Below, piece by piece: positions 50,805-61,537 of a DNA stretch of 64,000 bases. The DNA lies in contig CAVTJK010000003.1 in NCBI GenBank assembly GCA_963734965.1, positions 992,001 through 1,056,000 on the forward strand, given 5' to 3'. The position numbers were made by a program, and so were the translations under genes. The notes below the pieces were generated by a model. That model saw only the letters and a program-made list of their open reading frames with translations, was not told the origin of the DNA and made no database searches. Position 1 is the first letter of the stretch. Every line of letters starts with the position of its first letter. The stretch is from UBA4742 sp963734965. Lineage in GTDB: Bacteria; Actinomycetota; Acidimicrobiia; Acidimicrobiales; Acidimicrobilacustridaceae.

Positions 50805-53800
50805 ATGATCAACGGAGCAGGTCGTCGACTCGTCGTGCTGTTGGCGACGGCCGCGATGCTGATGTTGAGCGGCTGCCTGCTCCAGGCCCCGCAGCCTCCG
50901 ATCGACCCCTGCAGCCCGCGCCTCAGCGCGCTGACGTGCGAGAACAGCCTGCCGGGCACCCCGCAGTCCCAATGGGACTCGGGCCCCGGCGACCCCTCTA
51001 TCCAGGGCTTCGCCACGCAGATGAGCGTGAACGTCGGACAGACGATCCAGTTCAAGATCAACACGCCGTCGACGGCGTACCACATCGACATCTACCGGAT
51101 CGGGTACTACCAGGGGAAGGGGGCGCGGAAGCAGGCGACGATCACGCCGTCGGTGTCGCTGCCCCAGACCCAGCCGGCGTGCCTGACCGATCCGAGCACC
51201 GAGCTGGTCGACTGCGGCAACTGGGCCGTGTCGGCATCCTGGAACGTGCCCTCGACGGCGGTGTCGGGCGTGTTCATGGCCCACCTGGTGCGTGACGACA
51301 ACGGGGAGGACAACCAGATCCCGTTCGTCGTGCGCGACGACTCGAGCCACTCGGCGCTGATCTACCAGACCTCGGACACGACGTGGCAGGCCTACAACAC
51401 GTGGGGCGGCAACAGCCTCTACACCGGTGCCGCGGGACCGGCGTTCAAGGTGAGCTACAACCGGCCGTTCGCGACCCGCACCGGGTCGACCCAAGAGGAC
51501 TTCTTCATGTCGGCCGAGTACCCGATGGTGCGGTGGCTCGAAGCCAACGGCTACGACGTCACCTACCAGTCGGGCATCGACACCGATCGATCCGGGGCCC
51601 TGCTCCTCAACCACAAGACGTTCCTGTCGGTGGGCCACGACGAGTACTGGTCGGGCCAGCAGCGGGCCAACGTCGAAGCGGCCCGGGATGCCGGCGTGAA
51701 CCTGGCCTTCTTCTCGGGCAACGAGGTGTTCTGGAAGACCCGCTACGAGCCGTCGATCGACGGTTCGAACACGTCCTATCGCACGCTGGTCTGCTACAAG
51801 GAGACGGCCTACAACGCCAAGACCGACCCGACTCCGACGTGGACGGGCACGTGGGTCGATCCTCGGTTCAGTCCGCCGTCTGACGGTGGTCGACCTCAGA
51901 ACGCGTTGACCGGCACCTTGTTCACGGCCCAGGGGGCCAACGATCCGATGTCGGTTCCGGCGGCCGACGGCAAGTTCCGGTTCTGGCGCAACACGTCCAT
52001 GGCCACGCTCGCGCCGGGCACCACGGGCACCCTGCCCAACGGCGTGGTCGGCTACGAGTTCGACACCGACGCCGACAACGGCTTCCGGCCGGCCGGTCTG
52101 TTCGACCTGGCCTCGGGAACGACCTCGGAGCCCGCCGTGGCGTCGCACTACGGGACGACCTTCTCGGCCGGTACCGCCACCCACAACATGACGATGTATC
52201 GCGCCCCGAGCGGGGCGCTCGTGTTCAGCGCCGGCACCATCCGCTGGTCCTGGGGCCTGGACGCGACCCATGACGGAGCCGGTCCGCCGGCCAACGTCGA
52301 CATGCAGCAGGCCACGGTCAACGTCCTCGCCGACATGGGTGCCCAGCCCCTCACGCTGCTCCTCTCGCTCGTGCCGGCGACCCAGTCGACCGACACCACG
52401 GCGCCCGTCGTCACGATCACCTCACCGGCGGCCGGAGCCGCCATCACCAACGGCAACGTCATCACCGTGTCGGGGACGGCGACCGACACCGGCGGCGGTC
52501 TCGTCGCCGCCGTCGAGGTCTCGCTCGACGGCGGCACCACGTGGCATCGGGCCGTCGGCACCGACACGTGGACCTACTCGGGCTCGCTGCAAGGCACCGG
52601 GCCCGAGTCCATCCTCGTTCGGGCATCGGACGACAGCGGCAACCTCGAGAACCCGGCGGCCTCCGTCGGCGTGAACGTGAACTGCCCATGCTCGATCTTC
52701 GGGATGGGCTACACGCCCGCCACACCGTCGAGCGGCGACCCGTCGGCCATCGAGGTCGGCGTGAAGTTCAGCTCGGATGTCAACGGATGGATCACGGGCG
52801 TGCGCTTCTACAAGGGCGCCGGCAACACCGGCACCCACATCGGCAACCTCTGGAGCTCGACCGGCCAGCTGCTCGCATCGACCACCTTCACCGCTGAGAC
52901 CGACAGCGGGTGGCAGCAGGCCGAGTTCGCCCAGCCCGTCGCGGTGACCGCGGGCACCACGTACGTGGCGTCATACTTCGCGCCGAGCGGCAACTACTCC
53001 GACGATGCCGGGGTCCTGACCAATGGGTCCGGCGCCGGACCGCTCCACGCCCTGCCTGATGGCACCAGCGGCGGCAACGGCGTCTACCGGTTCGGATCCG
53101 ACATCTTCCCTGACCAGACCTCCGGCGCCGACAACTACTGGGTCGATCCGGTCCTGGCCACGGTCAAGCCCCAGGACCTGACGCCTCCGAACGTCACCTC
53201 GGAATCTCCGCTCGCTGGCGCGACGAGCGTCCAGGTCACCGCGCCCGTGTCGGTGGTCCTCGGTGAGTCGGTGCAGCCGGCTTCGGTGTCGTTCTCGGTC
53301 GTCGATCCGAGCGACACCCCCGTTGTCGGCACCACGTCCTATGACGACTCGACGTTGACGGCGACCTTCACTCCGTCGGACCCGCTGGACCCCGGGACGC
53401 AGTACACCGCGACGGTGAGCGGCCTGACCGACCTGGCCGGCAACGTGCAGACCCACGCGACGACCTGGAGCTTCACCACGGCGCACACGCCCAACCCGCC
53501 CGGCGTGTGCCCCTGCAGCCTGTGGGACGAGACGGCGGTGCCGTCGTCGATCAACTCGAACGACCCCCACGCCATCGAGGTCGGCGTCCGGTTCAGCTCG
53601 GACACCGACGGGTTCATCACCGGGATCCGGTTCTACAAGGGCCCGCAGAACACCGGTCCTCACACCGGCACGCTCTGGTCGGCGACGGGGGACCAGCTGG
53701 CCACGGCCACCTTCACCAGCGAGTCCACGACGGGCTGGCAACAGGTCAACTTCTCGACGCCCGTCGCAGTCACCGCCGGTACGACCTACGTCGCGTCCTA

Positions 53801-54002
53801 CCACACGACCACCGGCTTCTACTCCGAGAGCCCGGGCCAGTTCCTGACCAGTGGCGTCGACAACGGACCACTTCACGTGCCGGCGTCCTCCGGTGATGCA
53901 CCCAACGGGGTCTTCGCCTATGGCGGCGGAGGCTTCCCCACCACGACCTTCGCCGGCACCAACTACTGGGTCGACGTCGTCTTCACACCAACCCTGCCGT
54001 AA
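50805..54002 (+). CDS. Giant lipoprotein: DMFase-beta-like domain, Ig-like and two DUF4082 domains
   Basis: 1065 residues. The signal RRLVVLLATAAMLMLSGC has a lipobox, so it is probably a surface lipoprotein. Residues about 35-540 match the C-terminal domain of N,N-dimethylformamidase beta subunits (HIDIYRIGYYQGKGARKQAT, FLSVGHDEYWSGQQRANVEA, NLAFFSGNEVFWKTRYEPSI). Then come an Ig-like Big_7-type domain (AITNGNVITVSGTATDTGGG), a DUF4082 domain (SGDPSAIEVGVKFSSDVNGW), a Big_5-like domain (TPPNVTSESPLAGATSV) and a second DUF4082. The enzyme activity is not proven; the modules suggest binding or processing of surface polymers. A tandem paralogue follows after 31 bp. Confidence 0.82.
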   Translation: MINGAGRRLVVLLATAAMLMLSGCLLQAPQPPIDPCSPRLSALTCENSLPGTPQSQWDSGPGDPSIQGFATQMSVNVGQTIQFKINTPSTAYHIDIYRIGYYQGKGARKQATITPSVSLPQTQPACLTDPSTELVDCGNWAVSASWNVPSTAVSGVFMAHLVRDDNGEDNQIPFVVRDDSSHSALIYQTSDTTWQAYNTWGGNSLYTGAAGPAFKVSYNRPFATRTGSTQEDFFMSAEYPMVRWLEANGYDVTYQSGIDTDRSGALLLNHKTFLSVGHDEYWSGQQRANVEAARDAGVNLAFFSGNEVFWKTRYEPSIDGSNTSYRTLVCYKETAYNAKTDPTPTWTGTWVDPRFSPPSDGGRPQNALTGTLFTAQGANDPMSVPAADGKFRFWRNTSMATLAPGTTGTLPNGVVGYEFDTDADNGFRPAGLFDLASGTTSEPAVASHYGTTFSAGTATHNMTMYRAPSGALVFSAGTIRWSWGLDATHDGAGPPANVDMQQATVNVLADMGAQPLTLLLSLVPATQSTDTTAPVVTITSPAAGAAITNGNVITVSGTATDTGGGLVAAVEVSLDGGTTWHRAVGTDTWTYSGSLQGTGPESILVRASDDSGNLENPAASVGVNVNCPCSIFGMGYTPATPSSGDPSAIEVGVKFSSDVNGWITGVRFYKGAGNTGTHIGNLWSSTGQLLASTTFTAETDSGWQQAEFAQPVAVTAGTTYVASYFAPSGNYSDDAGVLTNGSGAGPLHALPDGTSGGNGVYRFGSDIFPDQTSGADNYWVDPVLATVKPQDLTPPNVTSESPLAGATSVQVTAPVSVVLGESVQPASVSFSVVDPSDTPVVGTTSYDDSTLTATFTPSDPLDPGTQYTATVSGLTDLAGNVQTHATTWSFTTAHTPNPPGVCPCSLWDETAVPSSINSNDPHAIEVGVRFSSDTDGFITGIRFYKGPQNTGPHTGTLWSATGDQLATATFTSESTTGWQQVNFSTPVAVTAGTTYVASYHTTTGFYSESPGQFLTSGVDNGPLHVPASSGDAPNGVFAYGGGGFPTTTFAGTNYWVDVVFTPTLP

Positions 54003-54033
54003 CCGACACAGCGAGAGATACGAGAACGACTGC

Positions 54034-57000
54034 ATGTTTGGGAAATCCTTCCGCCGAGTGACCGCCTCGATGGCCGTGTGCGCGCTGTTCGCCAGCTCCG
54101 CGCTCGTGCTCATGCCGGCCGACGCGTTCGCCGCCGCCAACCCCTGCGCGCCCTTGATCAACCCCGTCGCGTGCGAGAACAGCAAGCCGGGCACGCCGCA
54201 GTCGACGTGGGACACGGGGACAGGCGACGCGTCCATCCAGGGCTTCGCCACCAACATGAGCGTCAACATCGGCGGAACGATCCAGTTCAAGATCAACACG
54301 CCGTCGACGGCGTACCACATCGACATCTACCGGATCGGCTACTACCAGGGCAACGGTGCCCGTCTCATCGCGACGATCAATCCTTCCGTGTCGCTGCCCC
54401 AGACCCAGCCGGCGTGCCTGACCGATCCGAGCACCGAGCTGGTCGACTGCGGCAACTGGGCCGTGTCGGCATCCTGGAACGTGCCCTCGACGGCGGTGTC
54501 GGGCGTGTACATGGCCCGACTGACCCGAACGGACAACACCGACGACAACCAGATCCCGTTCGTCGTGCGCGACGACTCGAGCCACTCGGCGCTGATCTAC
54601 CAGACCTCGGACACGACGTGGCAGGCCTACAACACGTGGGGCGGCAACAGCCTCTACACCGGTGGCAACGGCCCGGCGTTCAAGGTGAGCTACAACCGGC
54701 CGTTCGCGACCCGCACCGGGTCGACCAACGAGGACTTCTTCATGTCGGCCGAGTACCCGATGGTGCGGTGGCTCGAAGCCAACGGCTACGACATGAGCTA
54801 CCAGTCCGGGATCGACACCGATCGCTCGGGCTCGTTGCTGTTGAACCACAAGACGTTCCTGTCGGTCGGCCACGACGAGTACTGGTCGGGCCAGCAGCGG
54901 GCCAACGTCGAAGCGGCACGCGCCGCGGGGGTGAACCTGGCCTTCTTCTCGGGCAACGAGGTGTTCTGGAAGACCCGCTACGAGCCGTCGATCGACGGTT
55001 CGAACACGTCCTATCGCACGCTGGTCTGCTACAAGGAGACGGCCTACAACGCCAAGACCGACCCGACCTCGACGTGGACGGGCACGTGGGTCGATCCTCG
55101 GTTCAGTCCGCCGTCTGACGGTGGTCGACCTCAGAACGCCTTGACCGGCACCTTGTTCACGGCCCAGGGGGCCAACGATCCGATGTCGGTTCCGGCGGCC
55201 GACGGCAAGTTCCGGTTCTGGCGCAACACGTCCATGGCGACGTTGGCGCCGGGCACCACGGGCACCCTGCCCAACGGCGTGGTCGGCTACGAGTTCGACA
55301 CCGACGCCGACAACGGCTTCCGGCCGGCCGGTCTGTTCGACCTGGCCTCGGGAACGACGGCCGAGCCGGCCGTGGCGTCGCACTACGGCACGAGCTTCGC
55401 CGCGGGCAATGCCACCCACAACATGACCATGTACCGGGCGTCGAGCGGCGCCCTCGTGTTCGGCGCCGGCACCATTCGCTGGTCCTGGGGCCTGGACGCG
55501 ACCCATGACGGGGCCGGTCCGGCGGCCAACCTGGCGATGCAGCAGGCCACCGTCAACGTCCTGGCCGACATGTCCGCCCAGCCCGGCACGCCGGCGGCGA
55601 ACCTCGTCGCAGCCACGAAGTCGACCGACACGACGGCCCCGACCGCTGCGGTCACCACGCCGGCCTCGGGCGCCACCGTCGGCAACGGCAACGTGCTCAG
55701 CATCTCGGGCACGGCGACCGACACCGGCGGCGGCGTCGTCGCCGCCGTCGAGGTCTCGGTCGATGGCGGCACGACCTGGCACCGCGCCAACGGCACCACT
55801 TCGTGGAGCTACACCAGCTCGCTGGGCGGCACGGGAAGCCAGTCCATCCTGGTGCGAGCGGCCGACGACAGCGGCAACGTGCAGGCGACCCCGACCTCCC
55901 GGTCGGTGAACGTCGTGTGCCCCTGCTCGATGTTCGGGCTGTCCACGACCCCGGCCAACCCGTCCAGTGGCGATCCCTCCGCCATCGAGGTGGGTGCCAA
56001 GTTCACGTCGGACTCCAACGGCTGGATCACCGGCGTCCGCTTCTACAAGGGCGCCGGCAACACCGGCACGCACATCGGCAACCTGTGGACCTCGAGCGGT
56101 CAACTGCTGTCGACGGTGACCTTCACCAACGAGACGGCGACCGGCTGGCAACAGGCCACCTTCTCCGCACCCGTGCCGGTGACGGCCGGAACCACCTATG
56201 TGGTGTCGTACTTCGCGCCCGTCGGCAACTACTCCGATGACGCCGGCTTCTTCACCGCCGCGACCGGACCGGGCCCGCTCCACGGGCTGGCCAACGGGTC
56301 GAGCGGGGGCAACGGCGTGTACCGCGTCGGCTCCGATGTCTTCCCGATCCAGACCTCCGGGGCCGACAACTACTGGGTCGACGCGGTGTTGTCCACGTCG
56401 GCCCCGTCGGACACGGTGCCGCCGACCGTGCTCAGCCAGAACCCGTCGTCGGGAGCAACGAGCGTTCCCGCCAACACCACGCCGAGCGTGACCTTCTCCG
56501 AGGCCGTGCAGCCGGCGACCATCGCCTTCACGCTGACCGGTCCGGGCACGACCTCGGTCGCCGGCTCGGTCGCCTACAACACGACCACGAACACCGCCAC
56601 CTTCACGCCGAGCGCGCCCCTGGCGGCGGGAACCACGTTCACGGCATCCGTGTCGGGCGTCAAGGACATCGCCGGCAACACGATGGTCGGGACCACGCAA
56701 TGGACCTTCAAGTCGGCGGTCTCGAACCCGCCCGGGGTGTGTCCGTGCAGCATCTGGAGCGACTCGGCCACACCGGCCTTCGTGACCGAGAACGACGCGC
56801 ACGCGCTCGAGCTGGGTGTCCGGTTCAGCGCGGACACGGCGGGATCCATCACCGGTATCCGGTTCTACAAGGGCCCGCAGAACACCGGCACCCACACCGG
56901 CACCCTCTGGTCGTCAACGGGAACCAAGCTGGCCACGGCCACCTTCACCAACGAGTCGGCGTCGGGCTGGCAGACGGTGACCTTCTCGTCGCCGGTGACC

Positions 57001-58140
57001 ATCAGTGCCGGCACCACCTATGTCGCGTCGTACCACACCAACACCGGCTTCTACTCGGACACGCCCGGCCAGTTCACCAGCGCGGGCGTGGACAACTCTC
57101 CGCTGCACGCCCCGGCCACCTCGAGCGGGGCCGGCAACGGCTTGTACCTCTATGGCGCCAGCGGCTTCCCGAGCTCGACCTACCAGGGCACCAACTACTG
57201 GGTCGATGTCGTCTTCTCTCCAGGCGCGGACAACACCCCGCCGACGGTGACGACGAAGTCGCCGGCCGCGGGGGCGACGGGCGTGGCGTCGTCCACCGCG
57301 GTGACGGCGACGATGAGCGAGCGTCTTCAGTCCGGATCGGCCAGCCTGACCGTCACCGGCCCGAGTGGCGCCGTGGCCGGGACCACCTCGTACTCGGACT
57401 CGACCCTGACCGTGACGTTCACGCCGTCGGCGGCGTTGGCCGCATCGACGACCTACACAGCGACGCTGAGCGGAGCCAAGGACCTGTCCGGCAACGTGAT
57501 CGCTGCCCCGGTGACCTGGTCGTTCACGACCAGCGCGCCTCCACCACCGTCGACGGGCCTGTTCAGCTCGACGTCGGTGCCGACGGTTCCCGCTGACAGC
57601 GACACGGGCAGCGTGGAGCTGGGCATGCGCTTCACCTCTGACACCGCGGGCTGGATCACGGGCGTGCGCTTCTACAAGGGCACGGGCAACACCGGCACCC
57701 ACACCGGGAGCCTGTGGGGTCCCGACGGGACGCTGCTGGCCAGCGCCACGTTCACAGGTGAGAGCGCGACGGGATGGCAGACGGTGACCTTCGCGGCGCC
57801 GGTAGCCATCACCGCCGGTACCACCTACACGGTGTCGTACCACGCGCCGAGCGGGCATTACGCGGCCGACGAGCTGTACTTCAACAACCCCGTGGACCAG
57901 GCGCCGCTCCACGCGCCGGCCACGAGCAACGGTGTGTACCGCTACGGCGCCAGCGCGGCCTTCCCGAGCTCGTCGTATCGGGCCACGAACTACTGGGTCG
58001 ACGTGAACTTCACGACCCAGAACCCGGCCGGCGCCTCGTCGTTCACGGCCGGCGCGCCGAGCACCCCGACGTCCCTGGCCATCGCGGCGGCGATGAGCGA
58101 GGCGATCGATCCCACCTCGGGATCGGATCCGAGCAGCTAG
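54034..58140 (+). CDS. Giant secreted protein: DMFase-beta-like domain and three DUF4082 domains
   Basis: 1368 residues, intact. A Sec signal (MFGKSFRRVTASMAVCALFA ... ADAFA) replaces the lipobox of its paralogue. The DMFase-like domain is nearly identical in long stretches to the upstream protein (for example VSLPQTQPACLTDPSTELVD, QTSDTTWQAYNTWGGNSLY). A Big_7-like domain, DUF4082, Big_5, DUF4082, Big_5 and a third DUF4082 (TDSVELGMRF-type block DTGSVELGMRFTSDTAGWIT) follow, then a Ser/Ala-rich tail. It is secreted and probably works with its paralogue. DNA identity between the pair is patchy, which suggests a tandem duplication with later gene conversion. Confidence 0.82.
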   Translation: MFGKSFRRVTASMAVCALFASSALVLMPADAFAAANPCAPLINPVACENSKPGTPQSTWDTGTGDASIQGFATNMSVNIGGTIQFKINTPSTAYHIDIYRIGYYQGNGARLIATINPSVSLPQTQPACLTDPSTELVDCGNWAVSASWNVPSTAVSGVYMARLTRTDNTDDNQIPFVVRDDSSHSALIYQTSDTTWQAYNTWGGNSLYTGGNGPAFKVSYNRPFATRTGSTNEDFFMSAEYPMVRWLEANGYDMSYQSGIDTDRSGSLLLNHKTFLSVGHDEYWSGQQRANVEAARAAGVNLAFFSGNEVFWKTRYEPSIDGSNTSYRTLVCYKETAYNAKTDPTSTWTGTWVDPRFSPPSDGGRPQNALTGTLFTAQGANDPMSVPAADGKFRFWRNTSMATLAPGTTGTLPNGVVGYEFDTDADNGFRPAGLFDLASGTTAEPAVASHYGTSFAAGNATHNMTMYRASSGALVFGAGTIRWSWGLDATHDGAGPAANLAMQQATVNVLADMSAQPGTPAANLVAATKSTDTTAPTAAVTTPASGATVGNGNVLSISGTATDTGGGVVAAVEVSVDGGTTWHRANGTTSWSYTSSLGGTGSQSILVRAADDSGNVQATPTSRSVNVVCPCSMFGLSTTPANPSSGDPSAIEVGAKFTSDSNGWITGVRFYKGAGNTGTHIGNLWTSSGQLLSTVTFTNETATGWQQATFSAPVPVTAGTTYVVSYFAPVGNYSDDAGFFTAATGPGPLHGLANGSSGGNGVYRVGSDVFPIQTSGADNYWVDAVLSTSAPSDTVPPTVLSQNPSSGATSVPANTTPSVTFSEAVQPATIAFTLTGPGTTSVAGSVAYNTTTNTATFTPSAPLAAGTTFTASVSGVKDIAGNTMVGTTQWTFKSAVSNPPGVCPCSIWSDSATPAFVTENDAHALELGVRFSADTAGSITGIRFYKGPQNTGTHTGTLWSSTGTKLATATFTNESASGWQTVTFSSPVTISAGTTYVASYHTNTGFYSDTPGQFTSAGVDNSPLHAPATSSGAGNGLYLYGASGFPSSTYQGTNYWVDVVFSPGADNTPPTVTTKSPAAGATGVASSTAVTATMSERLQSGSASLTVTGPSGAVAGTTSYSDSTLTVTFTPSAALAASTTYTATLSGAKDLSGNVIAAPVTWSFTTSAPPPPSTGLFSSTSVPTVPADSDTGSVELGMRFTSDTAGWITGVRFYKGTGNTGTHTGSLWGPDGTLLASATFTGESATGWQTVTFAAPVAITAGTTYTVSYHAPSGHYAADELYFNNPVDQAPLHAPATSNGVYRYGASAAFPSSSYRATNYWVDVNFTTQNPAGASSFTAGAPSTPTSLAIAAAMSEAIDPTSGSDPSS

Positions 58141-58293
58141 TCGCCAGAGCCTCTCGACCGCTGGGGGACCTCTGTCCGACCAGCCCATCCCTCGATCCCG
58201 AGAACAAAGCTGTTCCGAAGCCCGATTCGTGACGACAACCTCTTCGAACACCGATCACTCTCGAAAGCAATCCCCCGAACAGACAAGGAACTG

Positions 58294-59342
58294 GTGGCAG
58301 AAATGACAACGATGGGCGTGGCCGTTGTGGGCGCGGGCTACTGGGGCCCGAACCTCATCCGCAACTTCTTCGCGAACCCCGACTGGGACCTGCGCTGGGT
58401 CGTCGACCTCGACGAGGAGCGGGCGCGCAACGTCACCCGCTCGGCTCCCGGTGTCCGGATCACGTCGGACCTCAACGACGTGCTCGACGATCCCGAGGTC
58501 GTGGCGGTGGCCGTGGCCACCCCGGCCGCGACCCACACCGCGATCGTGCTGGCCTGCCTCGAGGCGGGCACGCCACGTGCTGGTCGAGAAGCCGCTGGCT
58601 CCATCGTTGGCCGACGGCCAGAAGCTGGTCACCGTCGCCGACGAGCGGGGTCTGACGCTCATGTGCGACCACACCTACTGCTACACGCCGGCGGTGCTCA
58701 AGATCCGCGAGCTCGTCCAGTCGGGCCACATCGGCGACGTCCAGTACTTCGACTCGGTTCGAGTCAACCTCGGCCTGGTCCAGCCCGACATCGACGTCCT
58801 GTGGGACCTCGGACCGCACGACCTGTCGATCCTCGACTTCATCCTGCCGGCGGACATGCGGCCGACGGCAGATCTCCGCCTTCGGGGCCGATCCGGTCGG
58901 TGCCGGTCACCTGTGCGTCGGCTACCTCACCATGCCGCTCGGCGGCGACGCCGTGGCCCACGTGCACCTGAACTGGCTGAGCCCGACCAAGGTCCGCACG
59001 ACGCTGATCGGTGGCTCGAAGCAGATGGTCGTGTGGGACGACCTCAACCCGTCCCAGCTCATCAGCATCTATGACCGGGGCGTCGAGTTGCGCGAGCCGG
59101 CCGCCGGCGACGACCGCTACCAGGCCCAGATCGCCTATCGCCTCGGCGACATGGTGGCGCCGTCGCTGCGGGAGTCAGAGCCGCTGCAGGGCGTCGTCAC
59201 CGAGTTCGCCTCGGCCATCCGTGAGCACCGGCCGGCGCTCACCGACGGACGAGCCGGGCTGCGGGTGCTGGAACTGCTCGAAGCGGCCAGTCGCAGCCTG
59301 GACGCCGGCGGCACCTTCCAGGACCTGGAGGGGGCTCGATGA
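58294..59342 (+). CDS. Gfo/Idh/MocA oxidoreductase, WlbA-like (two frameshifts)
   Basis: Restored product of about 349 residues from GTG 58294 (AAGGA 7 nt upstream). MGVAVVGAGYWGPNLIRNFF is the NAD-binding start; after a break near 58570, HVLVEKPLAPSLADGQKLVT has the conserved E-K-P. GLTLMCDHTYCYTPAVLKIR and DVLWDLGPHDLSILDFILPA hold the conserved D/H catalytic residues. A second break near 58872 is followed by GYLTMPLGGDAVAHVHLNWL. It matches UDP-sugar 3-dehydrogenases (WlbA/WbpB), which oxidise the 3-OH of UDP-GlcNAc(A). It overlaps the epimerase gene by 4 bp. Confidence 0.86.
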
Positions 59343-60350
59343 CCGACCTCCTCGATCTGGCCCCGACCTTCGCGGGCCAGCGCATCCTCGTCACCGGCGG
59401 GGCCGGTCTCGATCGGCTCGACCATCATCGATCAGCTGATCCCGTTCCAGCCGGCCGAGATCGTCGTGCTCGACGACTTCAGCCGCGGGCGGTTGGCCAA
59501 CCTCGTCCAGGCCCTCGAGTCCGATCGCGTGACGGTCGTCGAAGGTGACATCCGCGATCCCGAGACGGTGGCCAAGGCCATGGCCGGCATCGACCTCGTG
59601 TACCACCAGGCGGCCATCCGCATCACCCGCTGCGCCGAGGAGCCGCGACTGGCGCTCGAGGTGCTGGCCGACGGCACGTTCAACGTCGTCGAGGCGGCGG
59701 TCGATGCGGGCGTGACGAGGGTCATCGCCGCGTCGTCCGCATCGGTCTACGGTCAGGCCGACGTGCTCCCGACCGACGAGACGCACCACCCATGGAACAA
59801 CGACACGCTCTACGGCGCGGCCAAGGCGTTCAACGAGGGCATCCTGCAAGTCGTTCGAGCCAGATGCGCGGCCTCCACTACGTGGCTCTGCGCTACTTCA
59901 ACGTCTACGGACCGCGCATGGACATCCACGGCGTCTACACCGAGGTGCTGGTGCGCTGGATGGAGCGGATCGAGGCCGGCGAACCCCCGTTGATCCTGGG
60001 CGACGGCAGCCAGACGATGGACTTCGTCCACATCGCCGACATCGCCCGGGCCAACCTGCTCGCCGCGGCGACCCCGCACGTGGGCCAGGCGTTCAACGTG
60101 GCCACGGGGATCTCGACCAGCCTGGCCGAGCTGGCCGCCGAGCTCACCAGGGTCATGGGTGCCGAGGACCTCGGCGTCGGTCCACGGACCCGAACGGGCC
60201 ACCAACGGCGTCCGCTCGCGACGGGCGGACGTGACCAAGGCGGCCGAGCTGCTCGGGTTCACCTCGTCGGTCGACCTCACCGAGGGTCTGGCCGATCTCG
60301 TCCGCTGGTGGCGGTCCGAGCGCCGCGTCGCCGCCGAGGCGGCCTCATGA
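59339..60350 (+). CDS. NAD-dependent sugar epimerase/dehydratase (three frameshifts)
   Basis: Restored product of about 336 residues. QRILVTGGAG joined to LIGSTIIDQLIPFQPAEIVV after one extra base (59410 region) is the G-x2-G-x2-G NAD site; VLDDFSRGRLANLVQALESD, YHQAAIRITRCAEEPRLALE, ASSASVYGQADVLP and TLYGAAKAFNEG (Y-x3-K) follow. Breaks near 59855 and 60180 are single-base. It is an extended SDR of the UDP-glucose 4-epimerase/dTDP-glucose dehydratase group. It probably prepares the nucleotide sugar for the neighbouring aminotransferases. Confidence 0.86.
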
Positions 60351-60387
60351 CCGTCCGTCCCGACATCGACCGCCCGGCGGATCCGTC

Positions 60388-61521
60388 ATGACCATCCCCG
60401 TGATGCGCCCATGGCTCGGCGATGCCGAGCAGGAGGCCGTCGCCGCGGTGCTGGCCTCCGGCTGGATCGCGCAGGGTCCCAAGGTGCGAGCGTTCGAGGA
60501 GCAGCTGGCCGCGACGGTCGGCGCCGCGCACGGCGTGGCCGTGTCCAGCTGCACGGCCGGGCTGCATCTGGCCCTGCACATCCTCGGTGTCGGACCTGGC
60601 GACGAGGTCATCGTCCCGTCTCTGTCGTTCATCGCCACGGCCAGCTCGGTTGTGCAGACGGGCGCGCAGCCGGTGTTCGCCGATGTCGACGAGGCCACCC
60701 AGAACCTGACGCCGAAGCTGATCGAGGCGATGATCACCGAGCGCACGCGGGCGGTCATGGTCGTCCACCAGGCCGGCGTGCCCGCCGACATGGCCGCCAT
60801 CCACGACCTCTGCGATCCGCTCGGGATCGCCATCGTCGAAGACGCGGCGTGCGCCATCGGCAGCACGTTCGGGGGAGCGATGGTGGGGGCTCAGGCCGAC
60901 CTGGCCGTGTTCTCGTTCCACCCTCGCAAGATCATCACGACCGGCGAGGGCGGCATGATCCTCACCCGCAACGCCGACTGGGCGGCGCGGCTCGGCCAGC
61001 TGCGCGAGCACGGGATGAACCACAGCGCCTTCGATCGCCAGCTCACGTCGGGCCCCGTGATCGAGTCCTACCTCGAGCCCGGGTTCAACTACCGCATGAC
61101 CGATCTGCAGGCCGCCATCGGGCTCACGCAGTTGACCAAGCTCGACGACATCGTCGCCGAGCGCCGGGCCCAGGCTCGCCGCTACCAGGAGCTGCTGCTC
61201 CCGGTGCCCGGCCTGCAGACCGTCGTCGACCCCGCCGGGGGCACCAGCAACTTCCAGTCCTTCTGGATCGTGCTGCCCGACGACTTCGGTGTGACCCGCG
61301 ACGAGCTGCTCGGCCGGCTCGACGCCGCCGGCGTCTCGGCCCGTCGCGGGATCATGGCCTCGCACCTCGAGCCGGCCTACGCCGGTCGGTCGGGTCCGCT
61401 CCCGGTCACCGAGCGGCTCACCGCTCAGTCGCTCATCCTGCCGTTGTTCCACGGGATGACCGAGGCCGATCAGGATCTCGTCGTGTCGGTCATCCAGGCC
61501 GCAGCCAGGAGAACAGCATGA
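60388..61521 (+). CDS. DegT/DnrJ/EryC1/StrS aminotransferase
   Basis: 377 residues, intact. MRPWLGDAEQEAVAAVLASG and WIAQGPKVRAFEEQLAAT begin the type I PLP fold; DEVIVPSLSFIATASSVVQT, AIVEDAACAIGSTFGG and FSFHPRKIITTGEGGMILTR carry the pyridoxal lysine (about residue 181). It transfers an amino group to a keto-sugar nucleotide. It is the first of two DegT genes, 38 bp after the epimerase and 17 bp before the second. Confidence 0.92.
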   Translation: MTIPVMRPWLGDAEQEAVAAVLASGWIAQGPKVRAFEEQLAATVGAAHGVAVSSCTAGLHLALHILGVGPGDEVIVPSLSFIATASSVVQTGAQPVFADVDEATQNLTPKLIEAMITERTRAVMVVHQAGVPADMAAIHDLCDPLGIAIVEDAACAIGSTFGGAMVGAQADLAVFSFHPRKIITTGEGGMILTRNADWAARLGQLREHGMNHSAFDRQLTSGPVIESYLEPGFNYRMTDLQAAIGLTQLTKLDDIVAERRAQARRYQELLLPVPGLQTVVDPAGGTSNFQSFWIVLPDDFGVTRDELLGRLDAAGVSARRGIMASHLEPAYAGRSGPLPVTERLTAQSLILPLFHGMTEADQDLVVSVIQAAARRTA

Positions 61522-61537
61522 AAGGGGACCTGCTCCC

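Noticed and set aside
53983..56895. Minus-strand open frame of 970 codons
   Set aside because: It is antisense to the second giant secreted protein, is Arg/Gly/Val-rich and has no recognisable domain; it results from codon bias of the real gene.
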